DNA from: an uncultured Oscillibacter sp.
Lineage (GTDB): Bacteria; Bacillota; Clostridia; Oscillospirales; Oscillospiraceae
Length of the DNA: 19,871 nt
Assembly (NCBI GenBank): GCA_946183715.1
Contig: CAMHDB010000008.1
Coordinates: 1-19,871 of the forward strand
Direction: 5' to 3'
This document shows positions 1 to 6,098 of the stretch, in pieces. Within the stretch, counting starts at the first letter, position 1, and each line of letters starts with the position of its first letter. The translations under genes and the position numbers were made by a program. The notes below the pieces were generated by a model. It ran no database searches, was not told the origin of the DNA, and saw only the letters and a program-made list of their open reading frames with translations.

Positions 1-77
1 ACTATCGCGAGGTAGATTTTTATCAGCCAGTAGGCCACGACGTAAAACGCGTTCGTGGGCTTTACTTTCTCGTTCAT
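1..77 (-). CDS. PlsC-like acyltransferase, N-terminal fragment (runs off window edge)
   Basis: Only the first 25 codons are visible, starting MNEKVKPTNAFYVVAYWLIK. The ATG overlaps the cmk stop as ATGA, so translation is probably coupled to cmk. The peptide is a short polar start followed by an aromatic hydrophobic helix, as at the N-terminus of 1-acyl-glycerol-3-phosphate acyltransferases. In Clostridia a plsC gene very often follows cmk. The call rests on that gene order and on the membrane-helix start. The catalytic HX4D motif lies outside the window, so the function is an inference. Confidence 0.5.
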   Translation of the reverse strand, partial: MNEKVKPTNAFYVVAYWLIKIYLAI

Positions 78-751
78 AGCGCTATTTTCTCCTGTATTAT
101 CTCCGAGAGCGCGTCGACGGTCTCCTGAAACGTCAGTTGGGAGTTGTCGAGGCGCACGGCGTCCTCCGCCTGACGCAGCGGCGCTTCTGTGCGCGTCTTG
201 TCGTCGCGGTCGCGCGCTTCGAGTTCGGCGAGGACTTCTTCGTAGGGCTTCGGCGTGCCGCGCGCCGACAGTTCGAGCGTCCGCCGCCACGCCCTCTCCT
301 GCGCGGAGGCCGTCAGGAAGATTTTCACGTCCGCGTCCGGCAGAACGACCGTGCCGATGTCGCGCCCGTCCATGATGACGTTGTTGGTCTTTGCGAGGTC
401 GCGCTGGGTGTCGAGCAGGAAGGCGCGTACTTGCGCGTGCGCCCCCACCGCTGACGCCGCCATCGAGACTTCTGGCGTGCGAATCTGCTCTGTTACGTCC
501 TCCCCGTTGAGGTACATATGCTGTAAGCCGTCGGCGGCGTGTACGGGCTCGACGCGCGTCGAGGGCAGGAGTACGGAGACCGCCGCGGCGTCCTTGGGGT
601 CGACGCCCGCCCGCAGGGCCGACAGCCCCACAGTACGGTAAATCGCGCCCGTGTCGACGTACAGGAAGCCGAATTTCTCCGCCACGGCGCGCGCCAGCGT
701 ACTCTTGCCCGCGCCCGACGGGCCGTCAATTGCGATACTGTAATGCTTCAT
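74..751 (-). CDS. cmk: Cytidylate kinase (CMP/dCMP kinase)
   Basis: Phosphorylates CMP and dCMP to the diphosphates using ATP in the cytoplasm. The 225-residue length is normal for the family. Visible motifs are the P-loop GPSGAGKS at residues 10-17, the YVDTGAIYR nucleotide-binding segment near 31-39, MDGRDIGT near 127-134, and the lid segment RDRDD near 190-194. An upstream in-frame ATG exists at 835. I chose the ATG at 751 because it gives the standard start MKHYSIAIDG and has an AAAGGA site just upstream. That ATG overlaps the stop of the preceding flavoprotein gene as ATGA, and the cmk stop overlaps the next start in the same way. The three genes are therefore translationally coupled. 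Confidence 0.95.
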   Translation of the reverse strand: MKHYSIAIDGPSGAGKSTLARAVAEKFGFLYVDTGAIYRTVGLSALRAGVDPKDAAAVSVLLPSTRVEPVHAADGLQHMYLNGEDVTEQIRTPEVSMAASAVGAHAQVRAFLLDTQRDLAKTNNVIMDGRDIGTVVLPDADVKIFLTASAQERAWRRTLELSARGTPKPYEEVLAELEARDRDDKTRTEAPLRQAEDAVRLDNSQLTFQETVDALSEIIQEKIAL

Positions 752-2016
752 GTTGATTCCTTTCGTTGCTTTGCGGACAATTCGTCGCCCGCTTGATTCG
801 CGGCGGCGAGGCCGGCGGCGCGGCCCGTCGACCACGCAATCTGTAAGTTATAGCCGCCCGTGTAGGCGTCCACGTCGAGGAGTTCCCCGGCGAAGTACAG
901 CCCCCGCACAAGGCGCGATTCCATCGTTTTCGGGTTCACCTCCGCCACGTCCACCCCGCCGGAAGTCACGACGGCCTCCGTGACGGGCCGCGTCCCGGCG
1001 ATGTCCACCGGGAACGCCTTCAACAGCCGCAACAGTCCAAGGCGCTGTGTACGTGTCAGGTCGTGCGCCTTGACCCCCGGCGGTATCCCGCTGTCGCCGA
1101 CGATGACGGGTATCAGCTTCCGGGGCAAGAGGTCGTTTAAGGCGTTGCAAATGTCCTGATTCGCGTACTTGCGCAAGTCGGAGAGCAGACGCTTATCGAG
1201 GGTGTCGGGGTCGAGGGCGGGCTTGAGGTCGATTTCCAGCCGGTAGCGGCAGTCGTCAAAGCGCCGCATGTGCGCCGACGCCGAGAGTACCAGAGGCCCG
1301 CTTACGCCGAAATGGGTAAACAGTAACTCCCCGAACGCGGTGTGGATACTCTTTTCGTTTTCGCGGACGGTCAGCCCGACATTCCGCAGGGACAGCCCCT
1401 GCATTTTGGCGCAACGGTTGCCGCGTTCGCGGAGCGGCACCAGCGACGCCCGCAGGGGCGTGACGCTGTGCCCGAGTTCGCGCGCGATACGGTGTCCCTC
1501 TCCGGTCGAGCCAGTCGCCGGGTACGATACGCCGCCCGTGGCCAGTATGACGGCGTCGGCGGGGTAGTCGCCGCGCTCCCCCGCGACGCCCGTCACGCCG
1601 TCCGGGGCCGTCGCCACGGACACCGCGCGGTCTCGTACGACCCGCACATGTAACGCTTTCAAGCGCCGTTCGAGGGCCGCGCTGACATCGAATGCCCTAT
1701 CCGACACCGGGAACACCCGCCGCCCGCGCTCTACTTTCAGCGGTACGCCCAGCGATTCAAAAAAGGCCATCGTATCCCGGGGGCCGAAGCGCGCGAACGC
1801 GCTGTAGAGAAAGCGCCCGTTGCGCGGAATTGCCGCCAGTAAGGTTTCGCGGTCGGCGTCGTTCGTGAGGTTACAGCGCCCCTTCCCCGTGATATTGAGT
1901 TTCTTTCCGAGGCGCTCGTTGGGTTCCAACAGCGTCACGCGCGCGCCGTACTCCGCCGCCGTCGCCGCCGCCATCATCCCCGCCGCCCCGCCTCCGATTA
2001 CTGTCACGTTTCGCAA
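748..2016 (-). CDS. BaiN/YhiN (HI0933) family FAD-dependent oxidoreductase
   Basis: A 422-residue flavoprotein of the HI0933-like family. The dinucleotide-binding Rossmann motif is VIGGGAAG near residues 6-13. The family signature KKLNITGKGRCNLTN is at 38-52. The C-terminal FAD-contact block contains GLYFAGELLDVDAYTGGYN and AWSTGRAAG. Family members are annotated as NAD(P)/FAD-dependent oxidoreductases. BaiN was proposed to act on bile-acid intermediates, but most members have no proven substrate and I claim none here. The start is a TTG preceded by GAGGAG at a spacing of 9. The gene ends in an ATGA overlap with cmk, a common neighbour in Clostridia. Confidence 0.88.
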   Translation of the reverse strand: MRNVTVIGGGAAGMMAAATAAEYGARVTLLEPNERLGKKLNITGKGRCNLTNDADRETLLAAIPRNGRFLYSAFARFGPRDTMAFFESLGVPLKVERGRRVFPVSDRAFDVSAALERRLKALHVRVVRDRAVSVATAPDGVTGVAGERGDYPADAVILATGGVSYPATGSTGEGHRIARELGHSVTPLRASLVPLRERGNRCAKMQGLSLRNVGLTVRENEKSIHTAFGELLFTHFGVSGPLVLSASAHMRRFDDCRYRLEIDLKPALDPDTLDKRLLSDLRKYANQDICNALNDLLPRKLIPVIVGDSGIPPGVKAHDLTRTQRLGLLRLLKAFPVDIAGTRPVTEAVVTSGGVDVAEVNPKTMESRLVRGLYFAGELLDVDAYTGGYNLQIAWSTGRAAGLAAANQAGDELSAKQRKEST

Positions 2017-2098
2017 ACGCTTTCACTCCTCAAACTACGCCGACATTCCCGGCGTGCGGGAAAAGTTCACTCCCTATCCGCGCCCGAATACGCCGCTT
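2017..2098 (-). other. Gap between RpiR-type gene and flavoprotein gene
   Basis: This 82-base spacer contains the GAGGAG ribosome binding site of the TTG-started flavoprotein gene, a small hairpin (6-bp stem, 2037-2042 with 2050-2055), and a decayed copy of the 3' end of the upstream regulator gene. I see no convincing promoter or terminator, so read-through within the operon is likely. Confidence 0.5.
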
Positions 2099-2131
2099 TC
2101 ACTCCTCATCCGTGCGCCCGAACACGCCGTA
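2066..2131. repeat. Imperfect 32-34-bp tandem duplication of the regulator gene's 3' end
   Basis: On the plus strand, 2066-2097 and 2098-2131 are two copies of a unit beginning TTCACTCC and ending in GCGCCCGAAYACGCCG. They differ by a few substitutions and a two-base indel. The second copy encodes the real C-terminus (YGVFGRTDEE). The first lies after the stop and reads as a decayed version (GVFGRG followed by a stop). A third, shorter echo, CGCTTTCACTCCTCA, occurs at 2019-2033 and exactly again at 2094-2108. Confidence 0.8.
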
Positions 2132-2959
2132 CTCGTTCCAGATGTCCTCCAGACGCGAAAACGCCTCCGAGGCGTCGGCGTTCAGGCGGTGCGCCAGTTC
2201 GACTAAAAGCGCGTTCATCATCGACAGCGGCGCGACCATCGAGTCGACGAACGATATCATCTCGCACGGAACCAACAGCGACGCCTCCGAGAGCGCGTAG
2301 ACCGGCGACTGTACGTTGTCGGTGACGGCGACGATAGACGCGCCCCGGTCGCGCGCGAACTTGACCGTATTGACGGTGACGGGGGAGTAGCGCGGGAAAC
2401 TGATAGCAATCATCACGTCTCCGGGTCCTATACGGAACAACTGCTCAAAGATTTCCCCGGCGGCGTTCGATTGGACGAGCGTCACCTGTTCCATCAGGAA
2501 GTGAAGGTAGAAATTCAGGTACCCGGCGACGAACGACGAGGAGCGTACCCCGAGGATGTAGACGTGCCGCGCGGACAGAATGCGCTCTACAACGCGCCGG
2601 AAGTCGTCGCGGCTGGACTGCGCCGCCACGACGCGCAACGTCTCCATGTCGCGCCGGAGTACGGCCCCCGGCAAGTCCGGGAAACGGGCGTCGGCGTCGC
2701 GGAGGCGTTCGGGGGCCGTCAGGCGACTGCGCAAGGTCTCCTGTAGGGCCTTCTGCATTTCGGGGTAGCCGCCGTAGCCCAGCTCCGAGGCGAACCGTAC
2801 AACCGTCGATTCGCTCACTTGCGCCAGTTCCCCGAGGCGTCCGGCGGTCAGCGACGCCGCCTTTTCGGCGTGGTCGAGGATGTACCGGGCGATTCGCTTC
2901 TGTCCCTTCGAGAAGCGGCCCATGTCCTGTTCCATCGCGCGCAGGATGTTCTTTGACAA
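2099..2959 (-). CDS. MurR/RpiR family transcriptional regulator
   Basis: A 286-residue regulator with an N-terminal RpiR helix-turn-helix (about residues 5-75, including GRLGELAQVSESTVVRFASE and LGYGGYPEMQKALQ) and a C-terminal SIS phosphosugar-binding domain (about 120-255, with VYILGVRSSSF and ISFPRYSPVTVNT). Family members bind DNA as dimers and sense phosphosugars such as MurNAc-6-P. Its place between a pseudouridine synthase gene and a flavoprotein gene does not reveal its target. I chose a TTG start at 2959 because GGGAGG sits about 8 bases upstream, only two bases after the preceding stop. The alternative ATG at 2935 would cut off the first 8 residues. A much longer open frame extends upstream but only shadows the pseudouridine synthase gene. 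Confidence 0.88.
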   Translation of the reverse strand: MSKNILRAMEQDMGRFSKGQKRIARYILDHAEKAASLTAGRLGELAQVSESTVVRFASELGYGGYPEMQKALQETLRSRLTAPERLRDADARFPDLPGAVLRRDMETLRVVAAQSSRDDFRRVVERILSARHVYILGVRSSSFVAGYLNFYLHFLMEQVTLVQSNAAGEIFEQLFRIGPGDVMIAISFPRYSPVTVNTVKFARDRGASIVAVTDNVQSPVYALSEASLLVPCEMISFVDSMVAPLSMMNALLVELAHRLNADASEAFSRLEDIWNEYGVFGRTDEE

Positions 2960-2961
2960 TG

Positions 2962-3672
2962 CTACTCCCTCCCCGCGCCGAGCGCGGCGATTTCCTCCGC
3001 GGTCAGCCGCCGCCACTTCCCCGGAGGCAGTCCGCCTAATTCGAGACTGTGTTCGCGTACCCGGCGCAGGCGCGTGACGCGCAATCCGCAAGCCGTACAC
3101 ATACGGCGAATTTGCCGCTTCTTGCCCTCGTGAATCGTCACCGACAGCACGGCGCGCCCGCGCGAAATCCGCAACAGTTCGACCGTCGCGGGGCGAATGG
3201 TTTCGCCGCCGTCGAGTGTGCGAACCGCCGCGAGGCGTTCGGCGGCTTGCGACAAGTCGCCGGATACCGTGACTTCGTAGGCCTTTTCGACTTCGTTCGC
3301 CGGGTGTGTCAGCCGGAACGACAGCTCCCCGTCGTTGGTCATGAGAAGCAGTCCCTCCGACTGGAAGTCGAGCCGACCGACGGGGAACACGCGCGCGCCG
3401 CAGTCGCGGACGAGTTCGGCGACGGTGGGCCGCCCGTGGGTGTCGCGCATGGTCGACACGTAGCCCGGGGGCTTGTTCAACATCAGGACGACCGCCGATT
3501 CCGGGCGCGGCAGGGGCTTTCCGTCCAGCAGGATGGTATCGCGTTCGGGGTCGGCGCGCTGTCCGAGTACGGCGGGGCGTCCGTTGACGGTCACGCGTCC
3601 GGCGGAAATCCACGCCTCCGCCGTCCGCCGCGAGCACACCCCGCCGAATAGTTTTTGTATGCGCGTCTCCAT
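2962..3672 (-). CDS. rluB: RsuA/RluB-type rRNA pseudouridine synthase
   Basis: A 236-residue protein with an N-terminal S4 RNA-binding domain (residues 1-47, RIQKLFGGVCSRRTAEAWI) and a pseudouridine synthase catalytic domain. The catalytic aspartate is D102 in GRLDFQSEGLLL, followed by MTNDGELSFRLTHP. Near the C-terminus is KKRQIRRMCTACGLRVTRLRR, typical of this family. It isomerises a uridine in rRNA. In Clostridia the gene beside scpAB is usually annotated rluB (23S U2605), but RsuA, RluE and RluF look similar, so target specificity is inferred. It starts one base after the stop of the D,D-carboxypeptidase gene (TGACATG) and ends two bases before the regulator's start. Confidence 0.9.
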   Translation of the reverse strand: METRIQKLFGGVCSRRTAEAWISAGRVTVNGRPAVLGQRADPERDTILLDGKPLPRPESAVVLMLNKPPGYVSTMRDTHGRPTVAELVRDCGARVFPVGRLDFQSEGLLLMTNDGELSFRLTHPANEVEKAYEVTVSGDLSQAAERLAAVRTLDGGETIRPATVELLRISRGRAVLSVTIHEGKKRQIRRMCTACGLRVTRLRRVREHSLELGGLPPGKWRRLTAEEIAALGAGRE

Positions 3673-3673
3673 G

Positions 3674-5047
3674 TCAGCCGAACAGCGCCGGGAGGCGTTC
3701 CCACGCGTAGGGGTCTTGCGCGGCGGGAGACGCTACAGACACATTAGGAGACTGTACGGACGCGGCGGGGGCCTGTTCCCACGCATAGGGATTCGCGTTG
3801 CCGTAGGACTGCCCCCACGCCGCCGCCTGTTCGAGTTCGTAGCCGTACTCCCGCATGGCCTCCGGGGCCTGTTCGAGTTCGTAGAGCTGTTGTTCCGAGG
3901 GCGGCGCGGCGGCGGCCTCCAGCGCTACCGGGACTTCCTCCCCGCACAGCGCGTCCACGCGCCCCCACTCCGCGCCGTCGACGTAGAACACCGCCACGCC
4001 CGCCTTACTCCCCAGCGCCACCGGGGCCGCGAGCGGCTTGTCCAGTTCGATACCGATTTGCACGTCCGCGCCGTAGGGCACCTGTACGCCGAGGGTCGTA
4101 CCCGCAATCAGCGGCACCGTAGACCAGCGCCCGCCCGCTACCGGGACTTCCCCGAGGAAATTCCCCATTACCGTCAGATTCCGCGCCGACGTGACGGGCG
4201 CGGGTTCGGTTGTACGCGGCGCGGGCCACGCAATTTCCGGTTCCGCCGGGACGGGTTCCCACGGCGTCGAGAAGCCGTACTCGTACATTTTCCGGTGGTC
4301 GTTCCAGTCGTCGCCGTCCTTGAGCGTGACGGCAATCAGCCGCCGCCCGCCCCGTTCGCAACAGGTGACGAGCGTCCGCCCCGCCGCTTTCGTGTAGCCG
4401 GTTTTCAGGCCGATACAGCCCTCCAACGACCACAGCAATTTGTTGTGGTTCTTCATGCTCCGCCCCGCCAGCGTGACGGTACGCGTGGAGGTAATCCGGC
4501 GCAAGGTCTCGTTGTTCATGGCGGCGTTGGCGAGCTTGGCCATATCGCGGGCCGTCGAATAGTGGTCGGGGTGGTTCAGGCCGTGCGGGTTGGCAAAGGA
4601 ACTGTGCCACATCTCCAAATCGCGGGCCGTTTCGTTCATGCGCGCCGCGAACGCCGACACGCTCCCCGCGACGTGTTCCGCAATCGCGACGGCGGCGTCG
4701 TTGCCCGACGAGAGCATGAGGCCGTACATCAACGCTTCGAGCGTCAGCGTCTCCCCGGCCTTCAGGTACATCGACGAGCCTTCCGTTCCGGCGGCGTTCC
4801 GGCTGACGGTCACGGTGTCGGTTAATTTGCCGTCGCGGAGCGCCACGAGCGCCGTCATGATTTTCGTCGTACTGGCAATGAGCATTTGCTTGTCGGGGTT
4901 CTTCTCGTAGAGGACTTGTCCCGTGGAGGCGTCGACGAGAATCGCGGCGGTTGCGGAAGTCTCCAGCGCGCGCGCCGGGGGCGTCAGCGGCAACAGAGAC
5001 AGCAACAGTATCAGCGTCAGAATACGGCTTACGGGTGTTTTGGTCAT
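3674..5047 (-). CDS. D-alanyl-D-alanine carboxypeptidase (PBP5/DacF-like) with repeat tail
   Basis: A 457-residue secreted penicillin-binding protein that trims the terminal D-Ala from peptidoglycan stem peptides. It has a signal peptide (about 1-28, hydrophobic core ILTLILLLSLLPL). The active-site motifs are S59-T-T-K62, S114-G-N116 and K215-T-G217, and a PBP5-type C-terminal beta domain covers about 285-375. GAGGTG lies upstream of the ATG. The tail from about 380 is odd. It is Ala/Pro/Glu-rich with four copies of a Y-x-[LW]-E-[QR] motif at 389, 403, 421 and 447, and I see no obvious amphipathic membrane anchor. Its position next to gerW and ytfI homologues, within the scpAB cluster, fits a DacF-type sporulation or cell-wall role, but the exact paralogue is uncertain. 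Confidence 0.92.
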   Translation of the reverse strand: MTKTPVSRILTLILLLSLLPLTPPARALETSATAAILVDASTGQVLYEKNPDKQMLIASTTKIMTALVALRDGKLTDTVTVSRNAAGTEGSSMYLKAGETLTLEALMYGLMLSSGNDAAVAIAEHVAGSVSAFAARMNETARDLEMWHSSFANPHGLNHPDHYSTARDMAKLANAAMNNETLRRITSTRTVTLAGRSMKNHNKLLWSLEGCIGLKTGYTKAAGRTLVTCCERGGRRLIAVTLKDGDDWNDHRKMYEYGFSTPWEPVPAEPEIAWPAPRTTEPAPVTSARNLTVMGNFLGEVPVAGGRWSTVPLIAGTTLGVQVPYGADVQIGIELDKPLAAPVALGSKAGVAVFYVDGAEWGRVDALCGEEVPVALEAAAAPPSEQQLYELEQAPEAMREYGYELEQAAAWGQSYGNANPYAWEQAPAASVQSPNVSVASPAAQDPYAWERLPALFG

Positions 5048-5078
5048 GAAATTTCACCTCGAGTGTCATTATACCCCG

Positions 5079-5483
5079 TTATTCGGTTTCCGTTTCCTGT
5101 TCGCGGGCGCTGCGCTCGTGATTCTTGTCGAAATAATTTTCCACTCTTGTCATAATATCGGGCACGGCGTCGACGACACGGTCGACGGTGTTCAGCGGCG
5201 GCGCGGCGACGGGCAACACGCGCGTGATACCGTCGCGGACGGTCAGGAACGCCACCGGGTCAATTTTCACGCCCGCCGCGCCGCCCCCGGCGAAGCCGTC
5301 GGAGGTTTTGCCGTAGCTCCCGCCGCCGCTCCCGAAGCCGAAACTCACACGGGATATCGGAATCAGCGTCACGCCGTCGGGCGTCGTGATGGGCTTGCCG
5401 ACAATCGTATTGACATCGGCCATTTCCCGCACGCGGTCGAGCGTGGAACGCATGAGCTCATTCAGGGAGTTATTTTTTTCCAT
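5079..5483 (-). CDS. gerW: GerW family sporulation protein (YtfJ-like)
   Basis: A 134-residue protein matching the GerW/YtfJ family. It has an N-terminal helix (NNSLNELMRSTLDRVREMADV), then VNTIVGKPITTPDGVTLIPISRVSFGFG, a glycine-rich stretch (GSGGGSYG, GFAGGGAAG), and a conserved KIDPVAFLTVRDG segment. In Bacillus subtilis the family member is a forespore protein needed for germination with certain germinants. Here the role is inferred from the family. An AAAGGA site precedes the ATG. A DUF2953 (YtfI-like) gene lies directly upstream, the same pairing as ytfI-ytfJ. The C-terminus is short and Glu/Thr-rich. Confidence 0.92.
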   Translation of the reverse strand: MEKNNSLNELMRSTLDRVREMADVNTIVGKPITTPDGVTLIPISRVSFGFGSGGGSYGKTSDGFAGGGAAGVKIDPVAFLTVRDGITRVLPVAAPPLNTVDRVVDAVPDIMTRVENYFDKNHERSAREQETETE

Positions 5484-5501
5484 GAAAATCCGTCCTTTCC
5501 G

Positions 5502-6098
5502 TTACTGCTGTTTCGGAGTTTGTTTCCGCAGGAGTGCAAGCAGGGGACGCAGGGAGACGAGTAAGGCCCAGACGCGCAACGTCAGGGCGATTTGGGCGTC
5601 GAGGCGCACATTGTTCGGCGCGTCGAAATCGGTGTCGACGGTGATACGCGGCCCCGGAATCCGGCACAGCGTTTCGAGTACGGGCATGACCGCCCAGACC
5701 GCCGCGAGCGTATCGCCGCAGAGAATCGCGGCGTCGGCGGGTTCGTCGTGCCCGCCGTAGGTGACGTGTACGGTCAGCGGGTCGACGCGCACCGCGCCCC
5801 GGATGTTGCGCAACACTCCCGTTACGGGTTCCCAGAAGCGGTCTAAGAGCGCCAAAAGGCGTTGTATGGTCTCCGTGACTGTCCGCTTTGGGGCAGGCTC
5901 TTTCGGCTTTTCGGGCGCGGGTTTCTTCTTTTTGGAAGGTTTCTCGTCGGGCGGGGGCAGGACGCGGTAGCGGAAGAACGCCGCGCGGACTTCGAGTGTC
6001 AAGGCGTCATCCTTGGCGGTAAAGACCACCCGCAGACGCGTAAGAAGTATCAGAACGAGCAGAAGGGCCACGACAGCCAGCACCCACAGAGCAGGCAA
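5502..6098 (-). CDS. DUF2953 domain protein (YtfI-like), membrane-anchored
   Basis: A 198-residue protein with one N-terminal membrane helix (about residues 3-22, ALWVLAVVALLLVLILL), a Lys/Pro/Glu-rich linker (about 50-72) and a DUF2953-like domain with DPLTVHVTYGGHDEPADAAI and a hydrophobic C-terminal helix. The function of the family is unknown. Its neighbour is the sporulation gene gerW/ytfJ. I chose a TTG start at 6098 because GAGGAGG sits 8 bases upstream. A GTG at 6107 is in frame but directly abuts that site. The first 49 bases overlap the 3' end of the unusually long scpB frame. Confidence 0.82.
   Translation of the reverse strand: MPALWVLAVVALLLVLILLTRLRVVFTAKDDALTLEVRAAFFRYRVLPPPDEKPSKKKKPAPEKPKEPAPKRTVTETIQRLLALLDRFWEPVTGVLRNIRGAVRVDPLTVHVTYGGHDEPADAAILCGDTLAAVWAVMPVLETLCRIPGPRITVDTDFDAPNNVRLDAQIALTLRVWALLVSLRPLLALLRKQTPKQQ

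Noticed and set aside
2960..3637. Upstream extension of the RpiR-type gene to 512 residues
   Set aside because: The extra part is Arg-rich out-of-frame reading of the pseudouridine synthase gene. A TTG with a strong ribosome binding site marks the real start.
3473..4825. A 450-codon plus-strand open frame opposite the carboxypeptidase gene
   Set aside because: It is Arg/His/Gly-rich with no recognisable domain and is antisense to a clear enzyme with all active-site motifs. Long antisense frames are expected in GC-rich DNA.
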